From the NCBI GenBank assembly GCA_964019415.1, contig OZ025877.1, positions 2,797,879 to 2,861,878 on the forward strand: a stretch of DNA of 64,000 nt. Reading direction: 5' to 3'. Positions within the stretch are counted from its first letter, which is position 1. Every line of letters begins with the position of its first letter. Source of the DNA: Ianthella basta. Taxonomy: Eukaryota > Porifera > Demospongiae > Verongiida > Ianthellidae. A model generated the notes under the pieces. The model had not been told where the DNA came from, did not search any database, and worked only from the letters and a program-made list of their open reading frames with translations. Shown piece by piece: positions 47,001 to 59,000 of the stretch. Made by a program: the position numbers and the translations under genes.

Positions 47001-50000
47001 GCTCATTATGACATCTGCAAGAATGCAGCACCTTGCCCAAAAGGTTTGAAATGCACCTTCGCTCATTCTGAGGAGGAATTACATGTCTGGTTTCAAACCA
47101 GGGTGAGAGAAGAGCCCAGGAAACAACCTCCCAAAGGGGCATGGCCACCATTTCAGAAATGCAAGAATGTTGAAGACACTGGATATTGTCAATTTGATGT
47201 GCACTGCAAATTCTGGCACTCAGAGGAAGAGTTGAAAGCCTGGGAAAGGTGATGTAACATAAATATATTTATGCACGCTAAGGTAGTAGCACAATCTAAA
47301 AGCTTTAGGGTACATTACCTTTGGCTAAGTAACTCTAAATTATTATATTATCAAGTATGCAGTATAATATGGTAATGTATATTAAAGTAAATGAAAAAGG
47401 GCAGTCAGTTAAATTGGGAGCATTTTGTGCCCCCCAAAAAGAAAGACAGTCAAGGAAAGAAATCAAGAGGGGAGCTTGTGCCTCTTATTTCTAGTATACT
47501 AGCCAAATACCCGCCCTTCATTTGGGTTCCGAGCCTGTTGTTTGTAATTTGAGTGTTGAACCAATCAAAACTGTCCATTTAATTGGGAGCATTCCGTAGA
47601 CTTGCTCCATACAACTTCATACCTACAGAATTTACTTAATTAAGTTAATCCATTTTGTCTAAAGGAATCCAGCAGTACCAGAGTGAGGGTACAAGATTAT
47701 GAGTGATCTTCATCGTAGAAAACCACTTGCTGCGCAATAGCTAGCTTAAATTTCACGCGTTGCCTTGAGAGGCAAATTGACATGGCAATCTGCATGCAAG
47801 GAAAATGAACCTCCAATATGCCCCTGCCTTGCTATTGCCATTAGCTGTTCAATGGCAATAGCAAGGCAGGAGCAACTACAACTTCCTTTCTGAGTAACAT
47901 CTGGTATTACCCCACTTGCATGGGCTAAATTACTGTAAGTCTTCTAAAAATTCAACAGCTTATTTTTGCAAACTTTCCACAGTCATGCTTTGAAATATTC
48001 TAGAACTTTGAATTCATGGGCAACTCTAAAGTTTGTGTAGACCTCTAATTTTTGGCAGTGGTTACTACGGTAGTGCATAACACACCTTGTGGAATAGTGC
48101 CTAACAACAGTAAACATACCTAATGAAGTAGTGTTGCCTTCGAAATATCCAATGCATTGAGATTAGCTACTAACTAGTTGCTATGAGTAGCGCAGGTGAC
48201 AGCTACGGCTTCCTGCCCTGGTCTTTCTTTTCCTTGGCAACTCATATGAAATCCTCTGCAATATTGGGGCTCCAAACCTCCAAACCTCCAAACCTCCAAA
48301 CCTCCAAACCTGTAGACATGATTTCAGTGAATAATGAATGACACTATGATGAGGAAGGAACCAGTGGTAACCATTTAACTCATAGAGGTTTCCAGAAAAT
48401 GGCAGCAGACAGCACCTCTAATTTTAGAAGAGGCTCTAATTTTCACAACACATGAATGAAGAAGAACATATTTCCTCCTAAATTTGAAAAGTCAGAGTTG
48501 AAAGTCGTAAAAGCAAGGGCGGATCCAGGGGTGTTTCAAAGGTTTCCAGAAACTGGTCAGATCACCTCTGGCTAGTATTTACATGTATCAGTCTTATAAT
48601 GTCTATGCTTCCTTATAGATATACCTTCATGTGTTGGAAACCAGTCATAAAAGTTTCTCGGATCTGCCCTAGATGTGCGCATGATTTGTGACAATCTTAT
48701 GAAAGAAATCATCCTAGAACGTCATATCTGACGGCTAGGTATGTACCTAAGGACGAAAACAAGCCGTACCACGCGTCTTGATTGAATCGTTTGAGCGAAA
48801 ATGCCTACTAGCACGATGTGCCATAATGTCGTCAGCCAATTTTTAGAGATATATTACGAGGATGTCATGGCCTCTGAGGGTGGGTTGCTACGATTGCTCA
48901 CAAAACGAACATTCTGGCTATCGGTGTTGGCAGGAAGAGGCACGTTGATGGCTCATTTCATATGCAAAAGAAACTATCCAGCCTTTCCATGCATGCATTG
49001 TTCGTCCTGGCTTCCTGTGAGGAGTTACACTGCACAAAAGTTGGTCAGAAAGAAATGAAAGTTAGTTTTCTTGCTGTAACTTTGCATAGGATTATAGTTT
49101 AACAACAATGCATGCATGCAAAAGTTAGGTCGTACGTGTATGAACAGATTAATGTTCTCTTTTTCCTTTTAAATGTTCCACCAATAACCAGAATGACATT
49201 TCCTGTGAATTGGGTGGCTTCGTTAGCGGTGAGAATTTTCAATGTATCAAGTTGCCATAATAAGATATCATATGTAGAATTGGAGAGCTGAGTTTGCTCT
49301 TTCTTCTGGTACTTGTCTGACTTTGATTACCAAATTTTGCAGGAGATATAAGCAATTATACGAAGGTAAAAAGTCGGCCGCCATTGTTGAGCGATTGTTA
49401 CATAAGATATGTCCCACATGCGTTGACTTTGGTTAATACAGACCAAAGGGACCTTCCGGATTTGGAAATCGCTCTCAGACCATACTTGTCACAGACCCAC
49501 CTGATGTCCTCACTGGTTCCTGCGACATAGGGGAGCATCAGCATTAAGGGTCACTGAGTGCCATTGTCTCCTGGTTCTACTTCATGGTCAACCGGCTCCT
49601 GGGTGGGATGTGGCTGGAAGGAGGAACAATTGAAGGCATCAGGGTAACCATTTAGCTTTAGGGCAGTGGCGATGTGACACTCTTCTTGAGCAAGGTTGTC
49701 ACGTGAAGCGGTGATGTTCCTGGCTCTGTCATGTAGTCACCTGACTAGGCCTCTCCTGATGTGGAGGGGGTGGTAGGATTGAAAGTCCAGGTAGCGGCTG
49801 GTGTGCGTGGGCTTCCTGTACCCCAAGAAAGCACGCCTGACATAACTGAGCCAGCTAAGAAGCTCCCATAGAAGTGGCAGCAGGTGGACAACAGGCGACC
49901 ACTTACTTTTCCAATCTTCCTTGACCGTACCCACTTATGAAGAGTGTCGAGTCGGGTTAAGATCATGTCACAGCCTTCTTTGGAAACAAAATATTCAATT

Positions 50001-53000
50001 CCAATGCTCATCTTGGCCTTTTTGGTGTGCATAATCAATTGATCGTCATTTCCCTTATTGAGATATTCTGATGAAAAGTGAAAATTTTTTATATTTTTCC
50101 GGGTCATGTAGTTTCAGGGCAACTCTATCTAGTTGTGCCCTGAATAGCTGAGAAGAACTAAACTTGACATACACAATCTACATGCTTGTGTGCACAAATC
50201 TATGGCAGGACACTTCCATTTTCATTTTTTGTTGCAGAGTTATTCTCTTTTCATTTAAAGTTGCAAATTTTGCAATAACTTGCTTGTGAGTGCGATTTTT
50301 CAGGTGGGCCTGCCATAGATTTTGATACATGCCTTTGTACATTACAGTGACCCCAATCAAATTTGAAGCATTAACAACGCTATACACTAGATAGCTCAGC
50401 AACGTATGCCTATGGCCCATACACTGCTATAGTAGTGAGTGCAATGAAAAATATGAAAGTAAGGAGGAACGTGTATTCTTCTACTCTGCTGCTTCAGAGA
50501 GACCACCAGAAGACTTTATCGGTGCTTGAAACCCTGGCATTGCAATTAGAACAAGTGATTTAAATCTTTCCACTGACCCAAATGGCTAATAGATTAATTT
50601 TCACACCTAGATTTCAGAGCATCTCTCTTGCCAAGATGGCCGCAGTTTGGTCCACGGGTAGGTAGCTATTGGATGCCTTACGAGTTCAGTAGCACTGAAA
50701 TGAAGGATCCACCGTCCAAAGGAGCTCCACTATAGCTGAGCAATGCGACAATCGGATCATTCTTTGCAAAATCAGTGAAGCGTGGCAATAGCGTAATCCT
50801 ACACCAGATCAATTGGCTTATATTTGCTCACTGAAAGTGGGCCATCACATTAGGCACTCCTGTCAGCAGACTACAGCTGTTTTAGATGTTTTTACATTGA
50901 ATTGGCTTAGTGTCAGCGCCCGCAACAGTTGATTTCAGGGACAATCAATCGCTTGATACACTTTTACCACAAAACGACCTGAAGAACTAGTTAGAAGGCA
51001 CCTCTGGTGCCAGAGACGAGTAGATCAACTTAAACAGATTCCTGATCCAGCATGGAGTACAGAATGTAGACGAGAAGGGTTGGAAATACCAGTTTTGTAC
51101 TATCAATAAATACTTGTCTCATCAAATAATTACATGTCACATTGACACTTGCAGACTTGTGCATGAAGCGGAAAAATGGCGGTCGGTTGTTAGACCCGTG
51201 ATCCCTGGAGATTCCTCTGTGGCAGTCTCATAGCGCTTCAGTGCTTTTCCTCCTGCCGGGCACCTAAGAAGACTGAAAGATGCCGACATGCTGCTCGTGT
51301 ATGAGCATTGGTCGTTGTGTTAGGTGTGCCTGTGTTAAGGCGGGAAGAACATGCACTGACTGTCATCCTTCAAGAACGAACCCGCAGAGATGTGAAAATC
51401 TAGCGACTGCAAATGACAGTGGCCCAAGCATTGACCGCGACACGAATGCTTCAGTATCACTGCAATATGAACCCTATCGATCACAAGACAGCAATCCCCC
51501 ACCCCCTGTGATCAACGTTGCCCTCGGTCACCTGCCCGCCTTCAAACCAATGTCAGCAGCAAATTTTCAATGGGGAGCCTCCGATGGTGTAGCTGTAACT
51601 TTGACCATTGATCGCTCCTATGCTGAGATTGTACACTGGCGGCGTAACATCTTTCTACTCCCGTCTAGTAAGGTCGGCAGAGACTTCGTCAGGGAACTAA
51701 GCCGCCTTTTTACAGCCTACGCAGAGCGCAAACCGATCGAGCGGATTGCAATGAAGACTGCCATGACCATGCCTGCGCTTCTGCTCCAGAAGCCAAACAC
51801 CAAATCCAAAGCCAAAGACTATGTGAAGTGCCTAGAGAGACGCCTGCAACAATGGTTCTCTGGTGACATCGATGACCTCCCGAGAGAGGGCAGAACCATT
51901 CAGCAGCACCTTCCTTAGTCAGGCCTCAATGATCATACCTGGGAGGAGAGGAAATCCAGAGCCTTTGCCAAACTCATGTTCGAGGGCAAAGTGCATGCAG
52001 CTCTTTGTCTGTTGTCAGACCAGTCATTGTCTGGCATTCTAAGTCTTGACCAAGAGTTTGAAGGTACATCTGTCCGTGACATCCTCAAGGACAAGCACAC
52101 CCCAGCACTCTCCTGCCACCATCAGCATGCAACACTGAATATCATCCAGTAATGTTTGAGACAGTCAATGGTGACCTAATTCGATTAGTTGCCCTCCGAG
52201 TTCATGGCTCAGCCGGGCCTTCGGGTGTTGATGCTGCAGGGTGGCGCCGCATGTGTACAGCATTCCAAAGTGCTTCTAGGAACCTATGTGACGCTTTTGC
52301 TGCTGTGACAAAGCGCATCAGCACAGAACATGTTGACCCATCTGGTCTCACAGCCTTTATTGCCAGCCGACTGATTCCACTCGACAAGCAGCCTGGGGTG
52401 AGACCCATCGGCATCAGTGAGATCGCACGTCGAATTATCAGCAAGGCAATTCTGAGTGTGACAAAGTCTGACATCCAGTCAGCTGTAGGCCCCCTTCAGC
52501 TTTGTGCTGGCCAGGACGCAGGAGTTGAAGCTGCAGTACATGCAATGCGAATGATTTGTGAAAGCGAAAGCACTGAAAGAGTTCTACTGGTGGACGCGAG
52601 TAATGCTTTCAACAGTTTGAATCGTGCAGCAACCCTACACAATGTCCAGGTCCTTTGCCCTTGCCCTGCACCTGCCTTGACTAATATCTACCGAATGAAT
52701 GCAGAACTCTTTGTTGCTGGTGAGACAATTTTCTCGCAGGAAGGGACCACTCAGGGTGATCCGCTAGCAATGGCGATGTATGTCCTGGGTGTCACACCAC
52801 TGATTCAAGCAGTAAGCATCCCTGTCATCAAGCAGCTCTGGTTCGCAGATGATGCCTATGCCGGTGGACGCCTACACCTGCTGCGGGCATGGTGGGACAG
52901 GTTAGCTGACTCGGGTCCAGCCTATGGGTACCATGTGAATAGCAGCAAGACATGGTTGGTGGTGAAGGCAGATTATCTATCTGAAGCAGAGAGAATTGAT

Positions 53001-56000
53001 GGAAGTGGAGTTCGTGTCACATGTACAGGCAAACGTCACCTTGGAGCAGCCCTTGGAACAGGATCCTTCATCAAGGAGTATGTTCAGGAGAAGGTCGCAA
53101 CGTGGACTGCTGAACTCGACAAGCTTGCATCCATTGCCAAGTCAGAGCCCCACGCAGCCTTTGCAGCATTCACCCATGGCCTCATTGGCCACTGGGTGTG
53201 CTTCCTGCGAACCATTGAGGGGGTCGCACCACAGCCACTTGAGGACTCCATTCGCCAGCACTTCCTTCCAGCCCTGACTGGACAGAATGGAGTTTCTGAT
53301 CTGGAACGTGAGCTCTTGGCTCTTCCCGCTCGCCATGGCGGTCTGGGACTGGTGAACCCAACAACCATGTCTGAGGAGCACACACTCTCACTGCGCCTGA
53401 CGGCACCCCTCACTGCAATCATCACCTTGCAGAGCGATGACATTGGAGACTCCAGACAAGAGCAACAATCCATTAAGTCCTCACTGCGTACAGAAAGACG
53501 CAAACGTCAAGAGGAGGCCGCTGCTGAACTGAAGACTTGTTTGCCCCAGCACCTACAGAGAGCTGCTGAACTGGCTAGCGAGAAGGGTGCCTACAGCTGG
53601 GTGACTGCCCTCCCAGTTGCTGCCCATGGCTTTGCACTTCACAAAAGTGCATTTCGTGATACACTCTGCCTTCGCTACAACTGGACACCAGCCGATCTGC
53701 CAAGAGTGTGTGTTTGCGGTGCAGCTTACACCACAGGCCATGCTCTCTCATGTCAAACCGGAGGAGTCACAATCATTCGGCACAATGAAGTACGCGACCT
53801 CACTGCCAGTCTCCTCACCGAAGTATGCCATGATGTGTGCATTGAGCCACGCCTGCAAGCACTGTCGGGTGAGACACTGTCTACTCGCAGGGCTACGACT
53901 GAGGACAATGCCAGACTAGACGTTGCAGCAAGTGGCTTCTGGGGAGGGAGGTTCGAGAGGGCATTTTTTGATGTGAGAGTTTTTAACCCCTACGCCCCCT
54001 CGAACAGAACCCTGCAGACAGCAGCATGCTATCGGCGGCACGAGTGTGAGAAGAGGCGCAAGTACGAAGAACGGGTACGTGAAGTAGAGCATGCCTCCTT
54101 TGTGCCCCTAGTGCTGTCCTGCACCGGTGGAGCAGGTCCCTGTGCAACTAACGTTCTCCACTCCACCTACAGCATGGTGATGGAATTGCTTCGTTGCCGC
54201 CTCAGCTTTGCCCTCTTGTGATCAGCTATCGCATGCCTCAGGAGTGAACGGTCAACCTATCACCACCCTGGCCGAATTGACATGAGTGCTGTGGACCTTG
54301 CAATGTCCGAGGGTCGGGTGGAGCGCAATTAACTAGCGATATTCTGACAATACATCATCCTGACACTTACCATTTTTCACTATGTACTCTGACATAATGA
54401 TTGTTTCATGACAAATTATACTTATCATTTATATGTACATATCAGTGTGCTCTTGTAATATATTATCACAGGCAGTGTGCATGTGTGCCTGTATTCTTCA
54501 TTAATAAACACCTGTTCAAAAATTAATTACATGTCACCTTAATGGAACACTTTTCAGTCTCCAATAACTCGAGCAGGGAAGGAGTGATCTGCTTCAAAAT
54601 TCGGATGTGCGTATTAGATGTCTAAATCAATATCTGTACACCAAAAGCTGTGCAGGTTTGATTTTGGTACTTTGGCCTTCCCTACTACCTTAAAGAAGTT
54701 ATGATTATTGTCATAGTACTGCTCTGTGTTGCCAGGCCTACAGAGTTGTGTATGCAGAATAAAGGTCCACTCTATTAAGCTATGACAATCTCTACTCAGC
54801 CTTGATAGATTCAAATACGCTGCAGATATACCATCCAGTATATGGCTGTGTCATAATTCTATTCTGAACAAGGTGTGCATATACACAGCAATTGGAAGCA
54901 GATACCAAAAGTATACAAAGTGATAGCAATTCTGAATAAGGTAGTAGCACTGGTTAAATAGCACTGGTGGCGAAATTAATTTCACACAATTTTTAGTACA
55001 ATTGTTAATGGGGGTGCTTATAATGCACACCTGAAGTGTGATGTTGATGGTTTCTCTCCTGCATGTGTGCACATATAGCAGACAGATACGTAGCCAAAAG
55101 GTGTTGCACTATAGAAGTGTAGCACAGTATAACCTTAGAATAAGGACCATAGAACAGCTACTGTGGGTTGTGTTGTGTTATATACGTATATATGTCCTTA
55201 AATAACTAGATAGGTTTAGATCCATCTTACCACTATATCTCACACATATAAATCGTGATCGTGGAGAGGTGGAGGACCAGATTCACTTTTTAATTATTTG
55301 CTCCACTTTCAACCATTGGCAATTCAGATTGCAGCTTTTTAATCAATGTAACTCACTATCATGCACATTCTTTCAACAGCCGATCACAAGCAAATTTCAT
55401 TTTATTTTAAGCTCCTATGACCATTCCACTGCAAACATATACCAAGATGTACACCCATAGGCAATCTCTTTTATTTAGCAACTAAAATCCACACTCCATG
55501 TATGTGTGACTTACCCACCCCCCACTGTCACTTTAATAATAAGAACGTATAAAACGGTTTAGTCCAGTCCTTGTTCCACATGTTGACCTTTTTGAGTATA
55601 AGCTGGACAGCTGTGCTGTGAGTTCACTGTAGTGCCTATTGTACCCCACTGCTATGGCAACGAACAGCATTTTGGTGGGTACTTCTAAAAAATTCATGAC
55701 CTTTTCTAGGGCGGATCGAGAAACTCTTATGACTGGTTTCCAACACAGGAAGGTATAGCTATAAGGAAGCATAGACATTATAGGACTGATACATGCAAAT
55801 ACTAGCCAGAGGTGATCTGACCAGTTTCTGGAAACCTTGGAAATACCCCTGGATCTGCCCTTGCACATCACGTGACATTAATTGTGCGCGTTGCCGCAGA
55901 AATAGAGGAATTCACACCTTTATGTTATGATTTCCCTTATGTAAGCGTAACTGGACATGTCCCACATGTGAAGGACACATTGCCAGCTGAGCAGAAGTCC

Positions 56001-59000
56001 AAGGTTGTTTACCAGATCCCCTGCAGCTGTTGAATGGCCTACATTGGAGAGACGACCAGGAGGCTTGAAACGAGGAAAAAGGAACACCAGGATGCTTGCT
56101 GCAGGGGAATGCCAGAGACTTCCGCTGTGTCAGAGCATGCCTGGGAACACCACCCCATCGACTGGGGAGGCACCAAGGTGATTGACTGAGCCAGCAGGTC
56201 CAAGGAGCTACAGCTCAAGGAAGCCCTTCGTATCCAGATGTTAACTGAGGAGCTCCACAACCGAGACATTGGACTGGAGGACCGAGCGCTGGCTGGCCAC
56301 CCTGAAGCGACAAGACATTAAAGGCCGTGGGCAAACCCGAACTCGTGACAGCTAGTGGCACTGCAAATAGTATAGCACTTGATTGTGCGTAGCATGCACA
56401 TGCAGGAGAGACAAAATGCTGGCTGAAAAATAGCCACAGGACTGCCAAAATTGATGTAAACAACTCAAAGTTGTTGACCCTTCATAACAGGTGAAATAAC
56501 TGTGTATATGTGTGCGCCTTTGTTTTGGACATAAATGGGACATATAGTGAGTTAAGTTTTTTTTATCTTACTTATCATTTTTGGTGTGCTTTGTATGTTT
56601 TCAGATATGTGCAGGAATATGAAGAGGTGCCTATTCGACCAAGGCCTGAAATTAACCCCCTTGTTCCATACGAGATGTGCAAGAACAAAGAGGATTGTCT
56701 GTATGGGCTGGATTGCACCTCAGCTCATTCTGAAGAGGAGTTATGTCATTGGATTCAAAGCAGAGTGAAAGACAAGCCTAGACAAGATCCTCCAGCATGG
56801 GTGAAACCAGATTACAGAATGTGCGGAAATGTGGAGGAAAGAGGATACTGCCCTAGTGATGTGCACTGTCACTGCCCACACTCCAAGAATGAGCTAGATG
56901 CCTGGCTTGCACACAGGCCACCTGCTAGTGTTCATGACAATGTGCTGGAAGCTGCAGGTGAGAAACATAGTGGACTACATTTGCTTAGTCTTGTGCATGG
57001 TATTTCACAGTACGTATCTATAGCTGTACATGTGACTAAATTTCTTCTCAGTATGGGATTTAACTATCACTATGTATAGTTATAATTATTATATCTGAAA
57101 TGAACATTTATTGAGTGATCACATGATACATATGAAGTGATTGGTTCTCCGATGGTGGGAACATGATGCTGCAACATGGGTTCTCTGTAACTGGTGTAGG
57201 TCAGGTAATCTAACGTTTCAACTAGATGCTCTAGCCTTCTTCAGGTTCATAACTGGCTGGTGTGAAAATGATACATCCTTACTAGACTGCAAGAGCATTA
57301 GAAGGCATGCAGAGAGGGCTCCACTGGGATCAGCTGCTGCTGCAGAACATTCACATCGACACCTACACCCAATTCAATGGGAGGAAATCTCAATTCTGGA
57401 CCAGGTCAGGTACACAGAGAGCTATACTCTTGAAGGAATCCATCCACATCTGCTCAACTCAAGCCCTGGAATGCTTTAATGGAGGACCTGATCTGCTGTC
57501 ATGCTGGCTCATGATGCTGAAAGCGTGTGAGTGAAAACCCCTGGCAGAATCAGATCTGGCCCTTCCAGTCATGAGTATGGATGGTAATCGTGTACTTAAA
57601 TACGTATCATTTTCACACCAGTCAGGTATACCTCTGAAGAAGGCTAGAGCATCTAGACAAATGTCAGATAACTCAAACCTACACTGGTTACAGAGAAGTC
57701 TCATTGCAGCATCAGATCACATGATATTCAACTAATTTCCTGGGTCCTTCCAAAACAATTTTAAATGACTACGATACAAATTACTTAATAATGATATGGT
57801 AAGAGTCTTGTATTAATGGAATGAAGGCATAATTCAACTCCACATGTACTCTGCTTCTTTTCCCACAGAGTGGCAATTAGCATACAAAGAATCTCTCGAC
57901 AAGCATGGCTCTGTAGAGGTGGACGTGAAACGCTGCATGTTTGTTGGCACACCATCAGTTGGGAAGTCCACCCTCAAGCACCTCCTTGTGCACAACAAGC
58001 CGAAGGACATCAAGAGGAGCACTGCTGTAATGGAAACGCCAGAGGTAGTCACAGAGCATTATGCTGTGGGCGAGTTCACTTCTGAGTGGCAGCTAGCCAC
58101 TGATGACATCATGGAGAGTTCTATCCGCGAGTCCATTGAAACGAAGCAATATAATAGTGAAAATGCATTACCAGAAGTACACCAACCAGAAGAAGAAGAA
58201 ACTGCACACATGCATACTTCTAACATGACAAGAGCTTTGGAGGATACCCAAGCAGTTGAGCGTACATCCATGAGAAAAGTAGCTTCAGCAGACTGCCAGA
58301 CACTTGAGCGTATGTCCACAAAAAATGAAGCCGTTGCTTTACTTGAGAAGCATCTCCCCAATTTAGCTGGACAACAGGGAGAGAGTATCAAGCTGCAGGA
58401 TGCATCATTCATCCACCTGCTTGACACCGGTGGTCAGCCATCTTTCCAAGATGCCCTCCCCCTTCTTTTGAATGCCCCCTGTACGTACATCCAGGTATTC
58501 AATGCAGCCCGTGATCTGGACCAGCCTTTCCCCATCACCTATCGCCCCAGTGATGAAGAGGATGAACAGGTGCAGGAAGCTCAGCAGCTCAGCTCCGAGA
58601 CAGCATGGGACATGATGCTTCGCTCCTTTTCCAGCATGCAGACCATGGCCCACAAGTGCTCCAAAAAGATGCCAATCTTTCAGCAGAAAGGAAGCCACCT
58701 GCCAAAGCTTCGTATTTTTGTTGTGGGCAACTTCAGAGATTATCTTGTCAAAGAGGGAAGGGAAATGAAGGTGGTAGAGGATATTTGCAAGCGCTTGAAG
58801 AAGTTAGAAGGAAAGCCGTATTATCACTCTATCCAGGTTAATTCTGAAGGCCAGCCATTTTACCTCATCAACAGCATGGCTGAAAATGAGGATGACAGAG
58901 CCTATGTCCAAAGTCTCCGTAAAGACATTTCCAAAGCTGAGTTTAGTCTACAGCTGAAGGTGCCTGTGACGTGGTTTCTCTGCATGCAAACCACACGACG

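Larger units (their letters stand above)
47250..48515. other. Intron sequence, no gene recognised
   Basis: AT-rich. Holds the hairpin at 47823-47870 and the octamer repeat at 48272-48311. Confidence 0.5.

Noticed and set aside
48272-48311. CCAAACCT array as telomere
   Set aside because: Octamer unit does not match the animal TTAGGG repeat, and the array has only five units inside an intron.
52996-53503. Overlapping ORFs inside the R2-like RT region
   Set aside because: Shadows of the open RT-endonuclease frame at 52152-54221.
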